In this document: positions 23,371-36,543 of the stretch, one piece after another
How the letters are laid out: every line of letters starts with the position of its first letter
How positions within the stretch are numbered: the stretch's first letter is position 1
Program-made: the position numbers and the translations under genes
Origin: Chrysemys picta bellii
Lineage: Eukaryota; Chordata; Testudines; Emydidae
Direction of reading: 5' to 3'
Length of the DNA stretch: 64,000 nt
Assembly: GCF_011386835.1 (NCBI RefSeq)
Contig: NC_088796.1
Coordinates: forward strand, 86,883,968-86,947,967
The notes under the pieces: generated by a model
What the model was told of the DNA's origin: nothing
The model's database searches: none
The model's input: the letters and a program-made list of their open reading frames with translations, nothing else

Positions 23371-24140
23371 TACTACTTGCAGCATATCTGAGACTTAAGG
23401 ACCCCTTCACACCCTTCTGGATATACTGCTATGTGCACCTCTTTGTGGGTGCTGTTGAGAGAGGTGGAGAGGGATTGAGCACTTATCAGGTCATATTCAC
23501 TTCTCTGGCAAATTTCACACTGCAGACCTGGAGGTCTCAGCAACACAAGCCATTTTTCAATTCCTGCTCTGCCCGATGGGCCCAGAGCTAGTCAACACAG
23601 CATACAACATGACCATGGCCAGTCAGGGACCAGACAGGACAGGACATCCAGGCATCATGCTAATTAGAGCTGGTCAGAAAATGGGGGGGAATTTTCATCC
23701 AAAAACAAATTTGGGGCAACAAATAGCTGATCTCCCAAGCAGTTTCCATTGCCACGGATTTAAGCATGTCTCATAGGTGGTGTTTTAAACTGCCATTCCT
23801 AACGGAGAAAGGACAAGCTCCACTGCCTTCCTTCCCCCTTAAGGGTGAATCCCCTGCTCACACTAGCTGTCCCATCGCATCCCCTTTAGCTAAGCATGTT
23901 CACGTTTCAACCTCTTCTCCCCATAAGCATAAAGCCCACATTGTGTGGAAAAGGCATAATCTAAAAAGAAAATAAACACAATTGTCAAAATAACACATAG
24001 CTAGGATAAGATAAAATTCCATTTTCTATTCCAGAAATTTATTTCCAATTATCTCCTAGCAACTTGTTATTTTGACTTTTGCATATATTTTTGCAAATCT
24101 GGAGGAAGAATGAAGTTAAAGGTGGGTGGACAGTGTAAGT

Positions 24141-24339
24141 CAGGGGTAGTCAATTTTTTTCATCAAGGTCCAAATTTCTTAGTCAAGATATAGTCAAGGT
24201 CCAGACTCCAGAGAAAATAATAATAATAAAAAAAACCAATAATTATAATGATAATAAGTAAATTAAAAGATTTCCGGGTCCATTCAAAAGCATCTGGCGG
24301 TCCAGATTTGGCCCACGATCTGCCTATTGACTACCCCTG
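24141..24339. mobile_element. hAT (Charlie-like) short element with 8-bp duplication
   Basis: TIRs are CAGGGGTAGTCAAT and its complement. Both sides carry GTGTAAGT (24133-24140 and 24340-24347). CAGGGG-type ends with 8-bp duplications are typical of the hAT superfamily. It has 199 bp, an AT-rich (ATA)n centre and no coding part. Confidence 0.88.
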
Positions 24340-25019
24340 GTGTAAGTCATGTGGAGTGATTAAGAGGTTTATGGCACTGGGAACTGATTAGACCTCCTAA
24401 TGCTTCATTACCAGACTTCTTAATACTTTTTATGGGGCTGAGGAGAGTTGAAGTTGTAGAAACTGTGTTAAAATTCTCTCTTATTTGGGAACTTTGTTAA
24501 CTACTCCATTGAAACACATTTGCAAGATTCAGGAGGCCCAGCTACCTAGAAGATGTTTCCTCATTCCAGTTTTCAAGGAAGAGTTCTGATTTTCTAGAGG
24601 ATATCCCAGCTGGGTCCTGCAACCTATACATTCAAATGATTAAGACATTCTAAAATAACTTTGGAACTGATGCAAAATCATAATGCTAAGATTTAAGAAT
24701 TTTGTCCCAAAGGTTGTAATTTTGAAAGTGACAAGACATTCCGTGGACCCGGTAGGTAGCTACCGAGACTGATTTTGTCTGCACGGGCCTTAGTGGCATA
24801 GGAACACCATTCCAGATCAAACCTTTCATCCATCATGTCCACTATCTAGCCTCAGTAGAAAAAAATCCATAATACACCTACCCAGTAGTGTAACACTAGA
24901 CTCAGGGGGAAAAAAACTTCTTGTCCCCTGTGGTGATGAGTTTAAGTCTTGAAGAATGACTTTTTACTTCCTTTATCTTAACATAGTAACTACAAATAAG
25001 AGGAATAGAACACAAACTA

Positions 25020-25190
25020 AATGGAATATGGAATCATAAAAATCATAAATGGAAAAGACCTCTAAGGTCATCAAACCCATTCCCCTGCCATTTCATGATT
25101 GTCCCTTAGAGTATATTTTGTAGTGCTTTGCCTCGTCTAATTTAAGTATCTGAAATGATTGTGTTTCCGTCACTTCACTTACAAATAGAG
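25020..25190 (-). mobile_element. CR1 LINE 3' end, antisense
   Basis: Starts with ATCATAAAAATCATAAATGG and AAGACCTCTAAGGTCATCAA, the reverse complement of a CR1 3' UTR end, and runs into the 'TGTTTCCGTCACTTCAC' part. Strongly truncated. Confidence 0.7.
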
Positions 25191-25384
25191 GCTTCATCAA
25201 ATGTCAGGAGAAATTACTCCTGCACTGTGTATCAGATTGGGTGTTTTTACACTTTTCTATTATTTAGTTCATCTCTGCCTGCCTTATTGTAAAATTAACA
25301 GTATAAAAAAAACTCAGATATTTCTAAAGCTCTTATCATTCCAATATTTAAGCACTGGAAGGAAGGGTAAGTATAATAGATTAA

Positions 25385-25515
25385 ATATTATTATAACCTA
25401 TAGATCCCAGTTAGGATCAGGGCCCAATTGTATTAGGTGCTGTACAGAGTAAAAGATGGTCTATGCCCTGAAGAGCTCACAATCCTATTAAAACAGGATA
25501 CAATAAATGGGTATA
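25385..25515 (-). repeat. MIR-type SINE tail, antisense
   Basis: CAATTGTATTAGGTGCTGTA, then GCCCTGAAGAGCTCACAATC, the reversed form of the tail seen at 2755. Confidence 0.55.
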
Positions 25516-25687
25516 ACACAAATCTACAAGGATGGGATGACAAGGGAAACAATCATGAGAAAAAGCTCTCTGCATATAATCTACAATAATCACTTAAAAT
25601 TCTGTTTTTCAAAACTTTCTTGCCCATAAGCTCATTTGCTGGAATATTACCAGCTAGTGAACATGAAAGAGTAGTGATTACTGTATA

Positions 25688-25832
25688 AATTATCAGAGGG
25701 GTAGCCATGTTAGTCTGGATCTGTAAAAGCTGACATGCATCCGACAAAGTGGGTATTCACCCACGAAAGCTCATGCTCCAATATGTCTGTTAGTCTATAA
25801 GGTGCCACAGGACTCTTTGCTGCTTTTACTGT
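25688..25832. mobile_element. Inverted junction of two Penelope tails
   Basis: The first 40 bp (TATCAGAGGGGTAGCCATGT...) are the terminal part in one sense. The rest (CCCACGAAAGCTCATGCTCC through GACTCTTTGCTGCTTTTAC) is the same terminal region in the other sense. This is the subfamily of the 8903-9785 copy, not that of 8147. Confidence 0.75.
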
Positions 25833-26102
25833 ACAAATGACATTGCTTAAAAGTTTAAACTAAATATTAACAAATTCTGTGTATCATTCATCCAGCTTTC
25901 TTTGTGGATTAATTAATTAAGGAACAGGCAAAAAATGCTTCAGTGGAGTAAGCTGCATGTTTATAATGAGTTACAAAATACTTACTTGTCCTGAAAAAGT
26001 TAATGTGGATAATGAATTAATTTGTGAATTAACTATCCAAATGGAATTTCTCTCTATCACCTAAAATAGGGGGTTGTCTACATGGAGATTTTTCTAGTTA
26101 TA

Positions 26103-26376
26103 CTGATAGAGTAATACATCTAGGGCTTGTCTGCACAGGGAAGTTATACTGGTATAAAAGTAGTGTGTGAATTTAAACTGATGTATACTGGTGTAACTCA
26201 CCCAAGTGGACATTTATTCCAGTATAAAAGCCTTTTTTCAATTTTTGTTATGTCACTTTGGAAGTAGTTTGAGCTAAACTGAAAAAAAAAAGCCACTTTC
26301 ACTGGAATAAGAGTGTCCACATAGGGAGTTATAGCCCTATAGCTATGCTGATAAATTTCCTCATGTAGACAAGCCC
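26103..26376. mobile_element. Short TIR element
   Basis: Ends AGGGCTTGTCTGCACAG and CATGTAGACAAGCCCT are inverted repeats. The interior has repeated TATACTGGTATAAAAG-like words. No clear duplication. Confidence 0.6.
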
Positions 26377-27261
26377 TCTTACTGTATAAGCCAGTACAGG
26401 GCTGGTAATTTCCTAAAAGAACTCTGATCACCTGGAAATGTTCTTTAAGATGAGGGTCTGCTTTAAGCATACCTGTGACCACAGGGGGACTCACTAATGA
26501 TCTAGGCCTAAGCAGTGTGAACTTCCCTGTTCCAAACATAATGGCTATAGTGTCAAAAAGGCAACATCATGACATGATGGTGCAATTATTCATGATGCAA
26601 TGTTATATCATGAAGACACAAACATTGCAATGTGACTGGTATTCTGGGGGACTCCCAAATCTTTACAGCAATGCTGTTGAAGTTCTACTGCATTTATTTT
26701 TAAATAGCACCCCTTTTCCTATTTTTGTTGCATTGTATGTCTCATACCACCCCCACCTAGCATGCTTTTGCCTTCTCCCTTCCCCATTTTTCCACATTAT
26801 ACTAAAATAATTAACTACAATCTGCATTTGCAGAGGTTCACTTTTTTTTGTCTGAATAAAAGCAGCTGTTAGCAATGCACAGATGTAAAAAACTGTGCTT
26901 AAGTTAACTGTTCTCTTTGAAAGGAGATGTACCATAAATGGCTACTTTATAAATGTTGATGCTTCCTTTTACATATCAAAGGCTGCACGTTATGCTATTA
27001 AACAAAAGGAGCCCTTTTAAACTGGTAACATAGAAATTTTGGCCAAAGTTTTCAAATTTGTCTGATGAAAGTTTTTATTGCTCTACTTAGGTTGCTTCTC
27101 TTTTAGGTTCTTACATGTGGATTTAGGAATTTAATTTTACGTCCTTGGTTTTGATAATGTTGATCACTGCTACACAACCTAGTATCGTGCTATATCATAA
27201 CTCATTAATTGTATGGATGGGTTAAGGATCCCCTAGGAGAAAAATAGGTCTGAAGAGTCCT

Positions 27262-27375
27262 CCCCTTAGTCCACGAAAGCTTATGCTCTAATAAATTTGT
27301 TAGTCTCTAAGGTGCCACAAGTACTCCTGTTCTTTTTGCGGATACAGACTAACACGGCTGCTACTCTGAAACTTA
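27262..27375 (+). mobile_element. Penelope-like 3' tail, complete end
   Basis: AGTCCACGAAAGCTTATGCT through the final CGGATACAGACTAACACGGC and TGCTACTCTGAAAC. This gives the full 3' terminus of the subfamily at 8147. Confidence 0.8.
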
Positions 27376-27584
27376 CCACACCTGACATTACTGACTTAAT
27401 GCTCCACTCATTTGGGTGATACACAGCTACTACTACAATGTTTTCAGCCTGTTATGTAATTGCTGCATCTGTTAAACTCTAATTAGAGCTTTTCTTGTAC
27501 AAGAAGAGCTAACATCTGTTTGCAGCTACTAATTAGTAACACCAACATTCTTGTCAAGATGGCATAGTCAGTCTGCATGCATGT

Positions 27585-27800
27585 GACCTTGTCTACATTA
27601 GCATTTGGGGGGAAATCTAACCAAATTGCAATAGCACTGGTGGGAGCATTAGTGTAGACATCTTAACATCTAGACAGTCTCTCATCTGAGTATGAATGCC
27701 TGTACTCTGTCTATGCTAATGCTCCCATATTGATACCACCAGTAGAGTTGCCTCAATGGGAGTACAATGAGGGAAGATTTCCCAAAAAGTGTTAATAGAA
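27585..27800. mobile_element. Decayed short TIR element
   Basis: Starts CCTTGTCTACATTAGCATTT and holds two opposed GCTCCCA...ATTAG(T/C) blocks in the interior (GGGAGCATTAGTGTAGAC; CTATGCTAATGCTCCCAT). Right end not fixed. Confidence 0.4.
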
Positions 27801-28687
27801 ACACAGCCACAATAGGGTTTTTTCCTGTAATTATTACTGTAAAGCAGCCTAGAGGAAAAGATCCCCAAAAGATAGCTTTTCATACATTTTTGCTACTTTG
27901 TGGAGAATGCAAAAACTGCATGTACATGTGAGAGCCTCTATATTTGCATCCACCCTTATGAAAGAGCTCAGTAGCATTTAATTCAAAATTATAATGTTTC
28001 TACGTCATTTTAATGAAGGAAATAAGTCACTTACATTCTGTAAGAAGCTTTTCAAATGTCTTTAGAGAGACGATATCCTCTCTCTGGTCATTCTACAGGT
28101 TTTTAGAATAATTTCTATGGATCCCTATTTAATTTCTGTAAGACCCTATCTGTTTAATCCCTATCAAATTCTATATATCTTTTTCATAATAGCAATTATG
28201 ACATATTTCTGAGCTTGTCCCTTTGCCACATCTGGAGAAAGAACAACTGGAATTTTGTTGCTCTCCGGGACCAATGCCTACAGCTAACAGAAAATTCTTT
28301 GGCATGTTTTAGTGACTTCTGCTGCAAGATACAGAAATAGCTGTGCCTGGTTAAGCCCTTGCAAAGTCTGCTGTTACTAACAGAATTCCAGGAAGCCTTT
28401 GGCTGTTCTAAGCACCATAAAATCATTCCTTCCAGCTATGGAAAATATCTAATCCTTTCAGGACATTTGATTACACAATATATGAGGACAATGGAATATC
28501 ACAACAACATTGCGATCTTAAATATCTTGGTTCCAGTGCAACCCTCCTTATCCAAACAAAATTGCCTTTGGCTTGGGAAGGTTTTGTAAGATCTGCACAT
28601 GGTCAGTGTTTGCTTAACAGCTAGTTCCATATCTACCCATTTTTTTCATGTCCTCTGTGTATATATATCTTCCTACTGTATTTTCCA

Positions 28688-28818
28688 CTGCATGCATCCG
28701 ATGAAGTGGGTTTTAGCCCATGAAAGCTTATGCTCAAATAAATTTGTTAGTCTCTAAGGTGCCACAAATACTCCTCGTTTTTTTTGCTGATACAAACTAA
28801 CGGCTACCACTCTGAAAC
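28688..28818 (+). mobile_element. Penelope-like 3' tail
   Basis: TGCATGCATCCGATGAAGTG, then CCCATGAAAGCTTATGCTCA and GGTGCCACAAATACTCC to CGGCTACCACTCTGAAAC. It is the tail that reaches furthest upstream (target-proximal GCATCCGATGAAGTGGG). Confidence 0.8.
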
Positions 28819-30840
28819 ATGAATATATGAGAATCTCAGCTCTCTCTCTCTCTTCCCAACCATGTCCCCGTCCCTCCCCCCAGTGAGTTTCTAGGCCTTG
28901 GGATTGTGGAGAAAAACTTGAAAATGTGACCTGAGTATACCATAAAGGTTAAAAAAATAAAAAAAAGTAAATGAAAAAATAACACAAATGTATTTTTAAG
29001 CCACTCAGGTTTGGGAGGGCAGAGGGGCTGAATGATGATTTGTGAATGTTTGGTTGGGGTTTACCATACTGTATCTCAAACAGCAGGCTCAATCAAATAA
29101 ATGAGAACAAACAAACAAAAAAGTAGGTAATACCTACAACAGGAATACAGGACTGTTTGAGTCCAGATCACTAGCACCGAAAGCTTAAGCCAATACCAGA
29201 AAATGCTGCACACAACTATTAACAAGTCTAATGTATGGAAACAAATGTGGGCATCATAGCAACCTGGAAAGATACATGACACATCCCTATGGTCATCAAC
29301 TGTTTTACCAGGAATAACCCCTTGACTCTCTCTATACAGCTACAATGATGCATGCAAAATAACTTTGCCTTGACCTGCATGCCACATGCCTGCTGATGCA
29401 GCAAGAAATTGTGATAGACTGTGTGGTATCACACAGTCATACAGTGACAGTTTTTCTCACACATAGTGCTCAGTAATGATTCACATGCCACCATCCTCAT
29501 TTGGCTCTCATCAAGGTGGGAATACTTCTGGGATAAATAATGTGCATTCATTTTATTCCCTGTTTCAGAATGTCTTCATGTTGAGAAGTGAACCTGTTGA
29601 TGTTTCAACATCTTAACACATGAGGGTAGCATGTGGGATTCAAAAAGTACCAACAAGTTGGCAGCTCAAAACTGTGGACTGCATGCAGACATGGTCCAAA
29701 GAATTTCTAGTTAATGTTTTTAATTGCTATTATCCAGATTCTGGTCTTTATATTAGCAAATACATTTGTGGCTCTCGGGACAGGATCCCTATGTTTAAGG
29801 TGTGTTTGGTGCAGTTCAGGATAGGGTGCAAAGCTGATGTTAAGCCATTTTCATATCCCCTTCGATCGTGGGGCTAGGTACCTATGATAGGATAGTATAG
29901 GCTTGATCCTATGAGCTATTCTGCCAGCCAAATGCCACTGCACAGAGGTGCCCCAGTCATACCTCTTATTCCAGAAGGGTGATGGCATAGGAGCTGCTAC
30001 TGCATCTCTTCACCACCTGAAGATTCCCCCAGGGAGGTGGGATTCTCAGGCAAGTAGATGAAACAGGTTTCTAGCTGTTCTGCACCACCAGAGCAGCTGG
30101 GGTAGGGGCCAGTATCTGGCACAACATGTCCATCCATCTCTAGTGGCCAATTCTGCAATGGACCCCAGATCCTCCCTAAGAATCTGAAGAGATTTTTCCC
30201 CTGCAGGAGGATCCTCATGGTTACACAATAACCTCTGGTAATTTAAATCCTATGTTAATGAATGACAGCATATGGGAAAGGAGAATTGAAGGGGTTAAAG
30301 TTATTGGTTGAGTATTGTCAACCTTTTCTGAGTTTTTATAAAGCATCAGCTATTAACTATGGACGTTTTATTTTTAAGTGAATCTCCTTCTACTGCATGA
30401 TTGACTAGCCTGGACATTAAAGTAATCTGTTGATTAAAAGACTAGTTATAGCATGGACCTGAGAGCACTACCTTCCCATGATTGTCTTGCCATTCTGCCA
30501 CTGCTGTCTTGGTGATTACTATGCAGTGGGTACTTGTCCACTAGAATTTGGTCTTCAGCCACCAAACTTGTCTCTCATTTAGTATAAACAGCCATCAGAT
30601 AGCAATTGCTTTCAGTCCCAGAGTTGAACTGGTGAAATAACTATGAGCTGTTTCAGAATAGGCTATAATACCTCCAAAGATACAAATGTATCTAAATGCT
30701 TTTCAAAGCAGGAACTTATTCAAAATAATGGTTCTTTTGTTATAACTATTATGTAAATCTGTATATAAAGAATTTCTGAGGTCAAATGGTATTTATGGTA
30801 ATTGACAATAGACCACAGTGACCCTGAAGCAGTTGATATA
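28819..30840. other. Intergenic, nothing recognised
   Basis: No gene, no strong repeat ends. Short open frames on both strands (for example near 29997-30228) lack motifs and splice support. Confidence 0.45.
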
Positions 30841-30844
30841 GTCA

Positions 30845-31466
30845 ATCTCTATTCAGTGTCAAATTAGGAAGGCCAAAAAAGAATTTGAAGAACAGCTAGC
30901 CAAAGACTCAAAAAGTAATAGCAAAAAAAAATTTAAGTACATCAGAAGCAGGAAGTCTGAAGGATAGGAAACAAATGGTAGGAACAAATGGTCAGTTTTC
31001 AGAATGGAGAGAGATAAATAGTGGTGTCCCCCAGGGGGCTGTACTGGGACCAGTCCTTTTCACCATATTCATAAATGATCTGGAGAAAGGGGTAAACAGT
31101 GAGGTGGCAAAATTTGCAGAAACAAAACTACTCAAAATAGTTAAGTCCCAGGCAGACTGTGAAGAGCTACAAAAGGATCTCTCAAAATTGGGTGACTGGG
31201 CAACAAAATGGCAGATGAAATTCAGTGTTGATAAATGCAAAGTAATGCACATTGGAAAACATAATCCCAACTATACATATAAAATGATGGCATCTAAATT
31301 AGCTGTTACCACACAAGAAAGAGATCTTGGAGTCATTGTGGATAGTTCTCTGAAAATATCCACCCAATGTGCAGCGGCAGTCGAAAAAGCAAACAGAATG
31401 TTGGGCATCATTAAGAAAGGGATAGATAATAATTGGAAAAGGTTCAAAAACGGGCAACAAAAATGA
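30845..31466 (+). pseudogene. CR1 reverse transcriptase remnant
   Basis: The long frame 30975-31466 has SGVPQGAVLGPVLFTIFIND, the RT segment before the catalytic box, but the box itself reads FAETKLL where CR1 has FADDTKLF, so one of the two Asp residues is lost. Then follow WQMKFSVDKCKVMHIGK and ERDLGVIVDSSLK, the thumb-like C-terminal part. Inactive. Confidence 0.85.
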
Positions 31467-32012
31467 TTAGGGGTACAGAATGGCTTCCGTATGAGGAGAG
31501 ATTAATAAGACTGGGACTTTTCAGGTTGGAAAAGAGAAGACTAAAGGGGAGATATGATTGAGATCTATAAAATCATCACTGGTGTGGAGAAAGTAAATAA
31601 GGAAGTGTTATTACTCCTTCTCATAAAGCAAGAACTAAGGGTGACCAAATGAAAGGTAGCAGGTTTAAAACAAACAAAAGGAAGTATTTCTTCACACAAC
31701 GCAGTCAACCTGTGGAACTCTTTGCCAGAGGATGTTGTGAAGGCCAAAACTATAACAGAGTTCAAAAAAGAACTAGATAAGTTCATGGAGGATAGGTCCA
31801 TCAATGGCTATTAGCCAGATGGGCAGTGATGGTGTCCCTAGCCTCTGTTTGCCAGAAGCTGGGAATGAGCGACAGGGAAAGGATCACTTGGTGATTACCT
31901 GTTCTATTCATTCCCTCTGGGGCACTTGGCATTGGCCACTGTTGGAAGACAGGATACTGGGCTAGATAGACCTTTGGTCTGACCCAGTATGGCTGCTCTT
32001 ATGTTCTTATGA
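30845..32012 (+). mobile_element. CR1 LINE with internal deletion
   Basis: Begins inside ORF2 (endonuclease-RT linker, RKAKKEFEEQLAKDSKS), jumps to the later RT region at about 30965, then continues to the 3' UTR, ending GGTCTGACCCAGTATGGCTG and CTTATGTTCTTATG. The piece encoding the RT fingers is absent. Confidence 0.85.
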
Positions 32013-33464
32013 TACTTGTATGTCAAGTCTCGGCCTGAAACGTGTTTTAATTACCTAGATCAAAAAACTGTTTGCTGTTTTTTCTCCTGCGCGGCCCTTG
32101 ATCTATATGCACTTATAGTTTATTCCTCATTCACACTCACATTCATGCCCATAAACACGGTTGCAAATAGATTTTCATTGGAAAATGCCAATTAATACAA
32201 CCCGAAGTGTTTCGTGGAAACCATTGTAATGAATTTTAGACAAATGACAGTTCCCTTGCAAACCAGTCAGGTTCCCTGCCAGCTTGCCTTGATTCTGAAG
32301 CCTGCACTCTGGGGCTTCCATACTCCCTGCCGCAGAGCTAGAGTTCTAATGGCTGATAACCAGACCCCCAAGGCCCCCCCCCCTCTCTGCCTCTTCCCTT
32401 GATGCCCCACCCCTGCTCTGCCTCTCCTCCCGAAGGCCCTGCCCCCATTGCTCGTAGGGTCTTCACCAGCGTGGCCGACGCTGCCTTGCCTGTGACCTGT
32501 GGGCTGCACAGGGTCATGCACTGCCACAAGCTGCATGAGCAGCCTGTCCCTAGAGGCAGCGACTGCTGCTGCGCTGCCTCCTTCCTTCCACTTAAGGTTG
32601 TCAAATTTTCCACAGATTAAAAAAAACAAACAACAGCTATCAGGGCTTGTCAAATGGCACCTGGATATGCAAGCAGAAACCCAGACTGTTCCAGAGCTGG
32701 GAACCTGGCAGCCTTGGCTCAAGCTGTGGTTCTCAGGGTCTGTAATCTCCTAGCACCATAGCAGGGAGCCTGGAAGCCCTGAGACCCTCAACTAGAGCTG
32801 GGCCTCTCAGGCCTTCTGGGCTCCTTGCCACTGACCCAGAAGCCTGGAAAACTCCAGTTGGCCCCACAGGCTGTGGGAGTCACACAGCTAAGGGAGTTAG
32901 CAGGCACAGGAAGGTGGTAGCCTTAGGGTACATGGCCCCAGAGTAGTCCTCATGACAGAGCTCCTTTAGAGCCCCAGACCCACCTCCCAACAGTTAAACT
33001 GAAGCTGCAAGGGATCATATTTTGTGTCAGAAACACCATGTTTAGGTATCTAAAATGAAACTTTTTAGACCCTTGGATTTACGACAAGTTTCAAAATTTC
33101 CTGCAAAGATTAATTTAAGTTTTGGCCAGCTCCATAATAGACCAACAAATTCCCAAGCAGAGGTACCAAGGAATGCCACACTACTGATGATCACGTGTAG
33201 CCTAAGGGGAGTGATACAATTGCCAGTGATGGAAATACACTGAGTACCGAGCCAGATCACCTTAAGGAGCCTAGGCAGAGGTCGATCTCAGTGGCACTCA
33301 ATCTATAAAGTGGCTGGATTCTCTTGGCATTTGCCATGATCATGGGTTATGACAGACTGAAAAGGTCTGTCTCTATTTGAAAAGAAGAAATAAAGAAGCT
33401 CCCCTGCCACTTTGCTAACCTTGTACTTTTGAGCACTGTAGAAAACCTACAGGACTCTACCTCC
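32013..33464. other. Intergenic; GC-rich unclassified block
   Basis: 32300-32630 is GC-rich with C runs and open on both strands, and 32630-32960 repeats CTGGGAACCTGGCAGCC-like words. No TIRs, duplication or protein motif found; possibly a decayed repeat. Confidence 0.35.
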
Positions 33465-33570
33465 CATTATTATTTATCACTTGTATTACAGTATTGACTC
33501 GGTCCCATTGTGCTAGGCACTCTACAAACTGATTAATAGACAGTCTTACCCCAAAGAGTTTACAATCCCA
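33465..33570 (-). repeat. MIR-type SINE tail, antisense
   Basis: CCCATTGTGCTAGGCACTCT, then ACCCCAAAGAGTTTACAATC. It abuts the TIR element that follows. Confidence 0.55.
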
Positions 33571-33795
33571 GGGGCTTGTCTACACTTACAGCACTGCAGT
33601 GGCATAGCTGCAATGCTACAGCTGCAGCGCTGAGTGAAGACACTACCTAGGCTGACAGGAGAGCTTCTTCTACCGTGTAAGCACTCCACCTCCCCAAGAG
33701 ATAGTAGCTATGTTGATGGGAGAAGCCCTCTCATCAACATAGCACTGTCTACATCGGGAGTTCAGCGAGTATAACAGCGTTGCCCAGGTGTGTGG
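33570..33795. mobile_element. Short TIR element, right end decayed
   Basis: Starts GGGGCTTGTCTACACTTACA and carries GACAGGAGAGCTTCTTC as in the 23113 copy. The right end should read TGTAGACAAGCCC but is diverged. Confidence 0.5.
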
Positions 33796-36543
33796 ACTTT
33801 CTAAGATAAAAGGTAAGAGAAGGGAATATAGTATATAAGCAGAGAGAGAATAAAATGATGGTTTGAAAGTCTCATATTTGCATTAGTAAGCATGGCATCT
33901 ACATGGATGATTTCCATTAAAGGTGGCAGGGCTGAGTGTCTTGATTAGCCAGCTTGGTTAATGGGGAATTTAGCTTTGCAGTTCGCCTAACCTTTGAGCA
34001 TTTAAAAATGAATTAGAACCCTGATGTTGTGTTACACATGGGAGCAGAGTCTGTTGCCCTAGCTCATACGAGGGGAGTAGCACCTTACTCCATGAGTAAT
34101 TTCATTCCTTTCATTGAAATTATTGGAAGAGTGGGATACTATTCAACATTAGTAAGTATGGCAGAATCTGGCCCACAAAGTGCAGGTATGGAATACTCTG
34201 CTGCTCAGTCGTTTTATTGTAATGGAAGTGCTACATTTTGTCACACATTCCTATAGACTATGAATCCAGCTGCCCTCCATTTGAGTTCAGATTCCTATGC
34301 TATTCACAGCATTAACAGCTTAGCTGGAGTCCTGTCATCTAACCTACCAGGTGTTCCAACAGAGTAGCAGTTCAAAAGAGAAAAAAATATTTCTGTCACT
34401 CACTCAGTAACACAATCCTGAAACAAGCTGTGTTATACAATGGGCACTGTTCAGATCTCTCTGTTTCATTGTAGGGGACAACACTGAATACTTGCAAGTC
34501 ACATGGAAGTCATGTTCCAGTTATTCTTTGACAAGTGCAGATTACTGTTTCCCTAAGCCAAGTTATGACATCAGTGGCATCTGCCAGAAATTATAGTGCA
34601 GCTCAAATGTGGCATTCGGAGTTGGTGCCCTGTAGCTGTTTGGTCATTCCAGTTCATGTGTCACAGACTTCATAAAACGAGACTGTGGGTTCTTCCCCCC
34701 CGCTACTGAACTGATTCAAAATAGCTCATGCCACCAGTCCCAAATAAAAATGAGTGACAGATGAAGAGATCTCAGTGGTTACTCCCACTGCCCACAGTGA
34801 GTCTTATACAAAAGAAGAACCTAGAGGTTAAAATTGACAGTATTCAATAATCCCACAAGAGAATCCATGTTTTGGCAGAAGAGGAAGCTACCATATTATA
34901 AAAGTAAGCTTTGATAATTTGATAGAGTACATTATTTTGTATAGAGTACAATATGATTTTTTCTTCATATTTTGATTTATTTATTACACAACTGGATATA
35001 TAAGCAAGTGCCATTTGCCTTTTTAGATACTGAGAAGTTTAATATTACTTTTTTTCCCTTTTCTAGGTTTGATTTTTTTAAATTATTTTATTGGAATATA
35101 ATCAGACTCTGCTCAATTGATAAAATCTCAGATGTACTCTCCGTCTAATTTGTTCTTCTCACTTATATTAATTCCATCTCTTCGGGTTTTTTATTTTGCT
35201 TTATCATATAATATGTCTGCGTGTTGATATGAGAACTTGTGTAGTTACTCAGGAAAGAAAATCTGGAACCTTATAGATTTGTAAAGAGACACTTTTAACC
35301 TAGAGATGCATCCTACCTATGTATACAAGCACATTTTAGATCCTTATTAAAAACAGTTTATAAAAACTACATTAAGTGTACCGTTTTAACATCTCTACAG
35401 TGCTGTATAAAGCTCTGATTAGGCAAACAAATCTCACTTGGTGTCACTAACAGTAGAAGACTAATTAGTGCTTTGATAAAGATAAGAGAGATCAAGGGGA
35501 TGATATGGCTTGAGGGCCCCCCACCCATACAAAGCCTACTGAAGATAATGGCAGTCTATCATCTGCAGTGGACTAGGTACCTAGGACATTCCTATCAAAA
35601 TAAGAGACCCTAAACATTCATATTCAATGTGCAATCAAACTGGTTGGACAGTCAAGCTGGTTGAAAATTTTCTGAATAAGCCTCTTTTCAAAAGGAAAAT
35701 GCTTTTTAAGCCAAAATAAAATATTGTGGGAATATTTTTAGTTTGACTAACTTTTTTTTGTTTTGTTTTGAACACACATTTTGGAAACAAAGCTCTCAAT
35801 TTAAAAAATAAATAAATTGTTTCACTTGGAAGGAATTCTCCCCTGCTCACTTCCCTCCTTTCCCCAATGGTAAAAAGAGCGAGTGTATGATTTTCCTCCC
35901 CATCAACACACTGTTTCAGTGGGAAAAAAATGGAAAATTTAGAACAAGAAAATGTTATTTTTTCCACAAATATACTCCTTGCTGCATCAGCTTTATTAAA
36001 TACACTAAAGCATTAATAAAAGCAAAAGTGTTATGAGAAGAGTTTCGTATATTATTAATTAGCAGATATTATCAATGTATTTTAATATATGTTTCAGTTC
36101 GGGGGAGTTAACTAGAAACATTCAAAAGACATATTTGTATGAATAACCAAGAGAAAAATTGATAAAATGTTAACAAAATGTTTTTCCTCTGTTTTGACCA
36201 ACAACTATTTTTGTTAAAAGCAACAGACAAGATTCATTCCTAGTTCTACAGGCTTCTGCTGGTATAGACCATATCAAAAGGTTCCCCCAACGATCGATCA
36301 CCCACACACCTCACTCCAGAGAGAGAGAAAGAGAGAGAGAGAGAGTGTAAGTTGCAGTAGCAAAATACTGGCTATAATCTCCCTTGCACCCTACAGGAGG
36401 CCTGCAGTTACCCAAACTAAACCCACAAAACAGTAGGATTAGTGAAGGGGTGTGGCCAGGGCATGCAGAAGTGTATTGATTTAACACCTTTCTGAAGTAG
36501 CTTCTGCCTGCAGACCAAATTTACAGGAATAAGCTATACTGAC
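33796..36543. other. Intergenic, mostly AT-rich
   Basis: No gene recognised. 35640-35960 has GAAAATTTTC-type words like the 46302 family (GCTGGTTGAAAATTTTCTG) and may be an old copy. An (AG)n run sits at 36315-36348. Confidence 0.4.
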
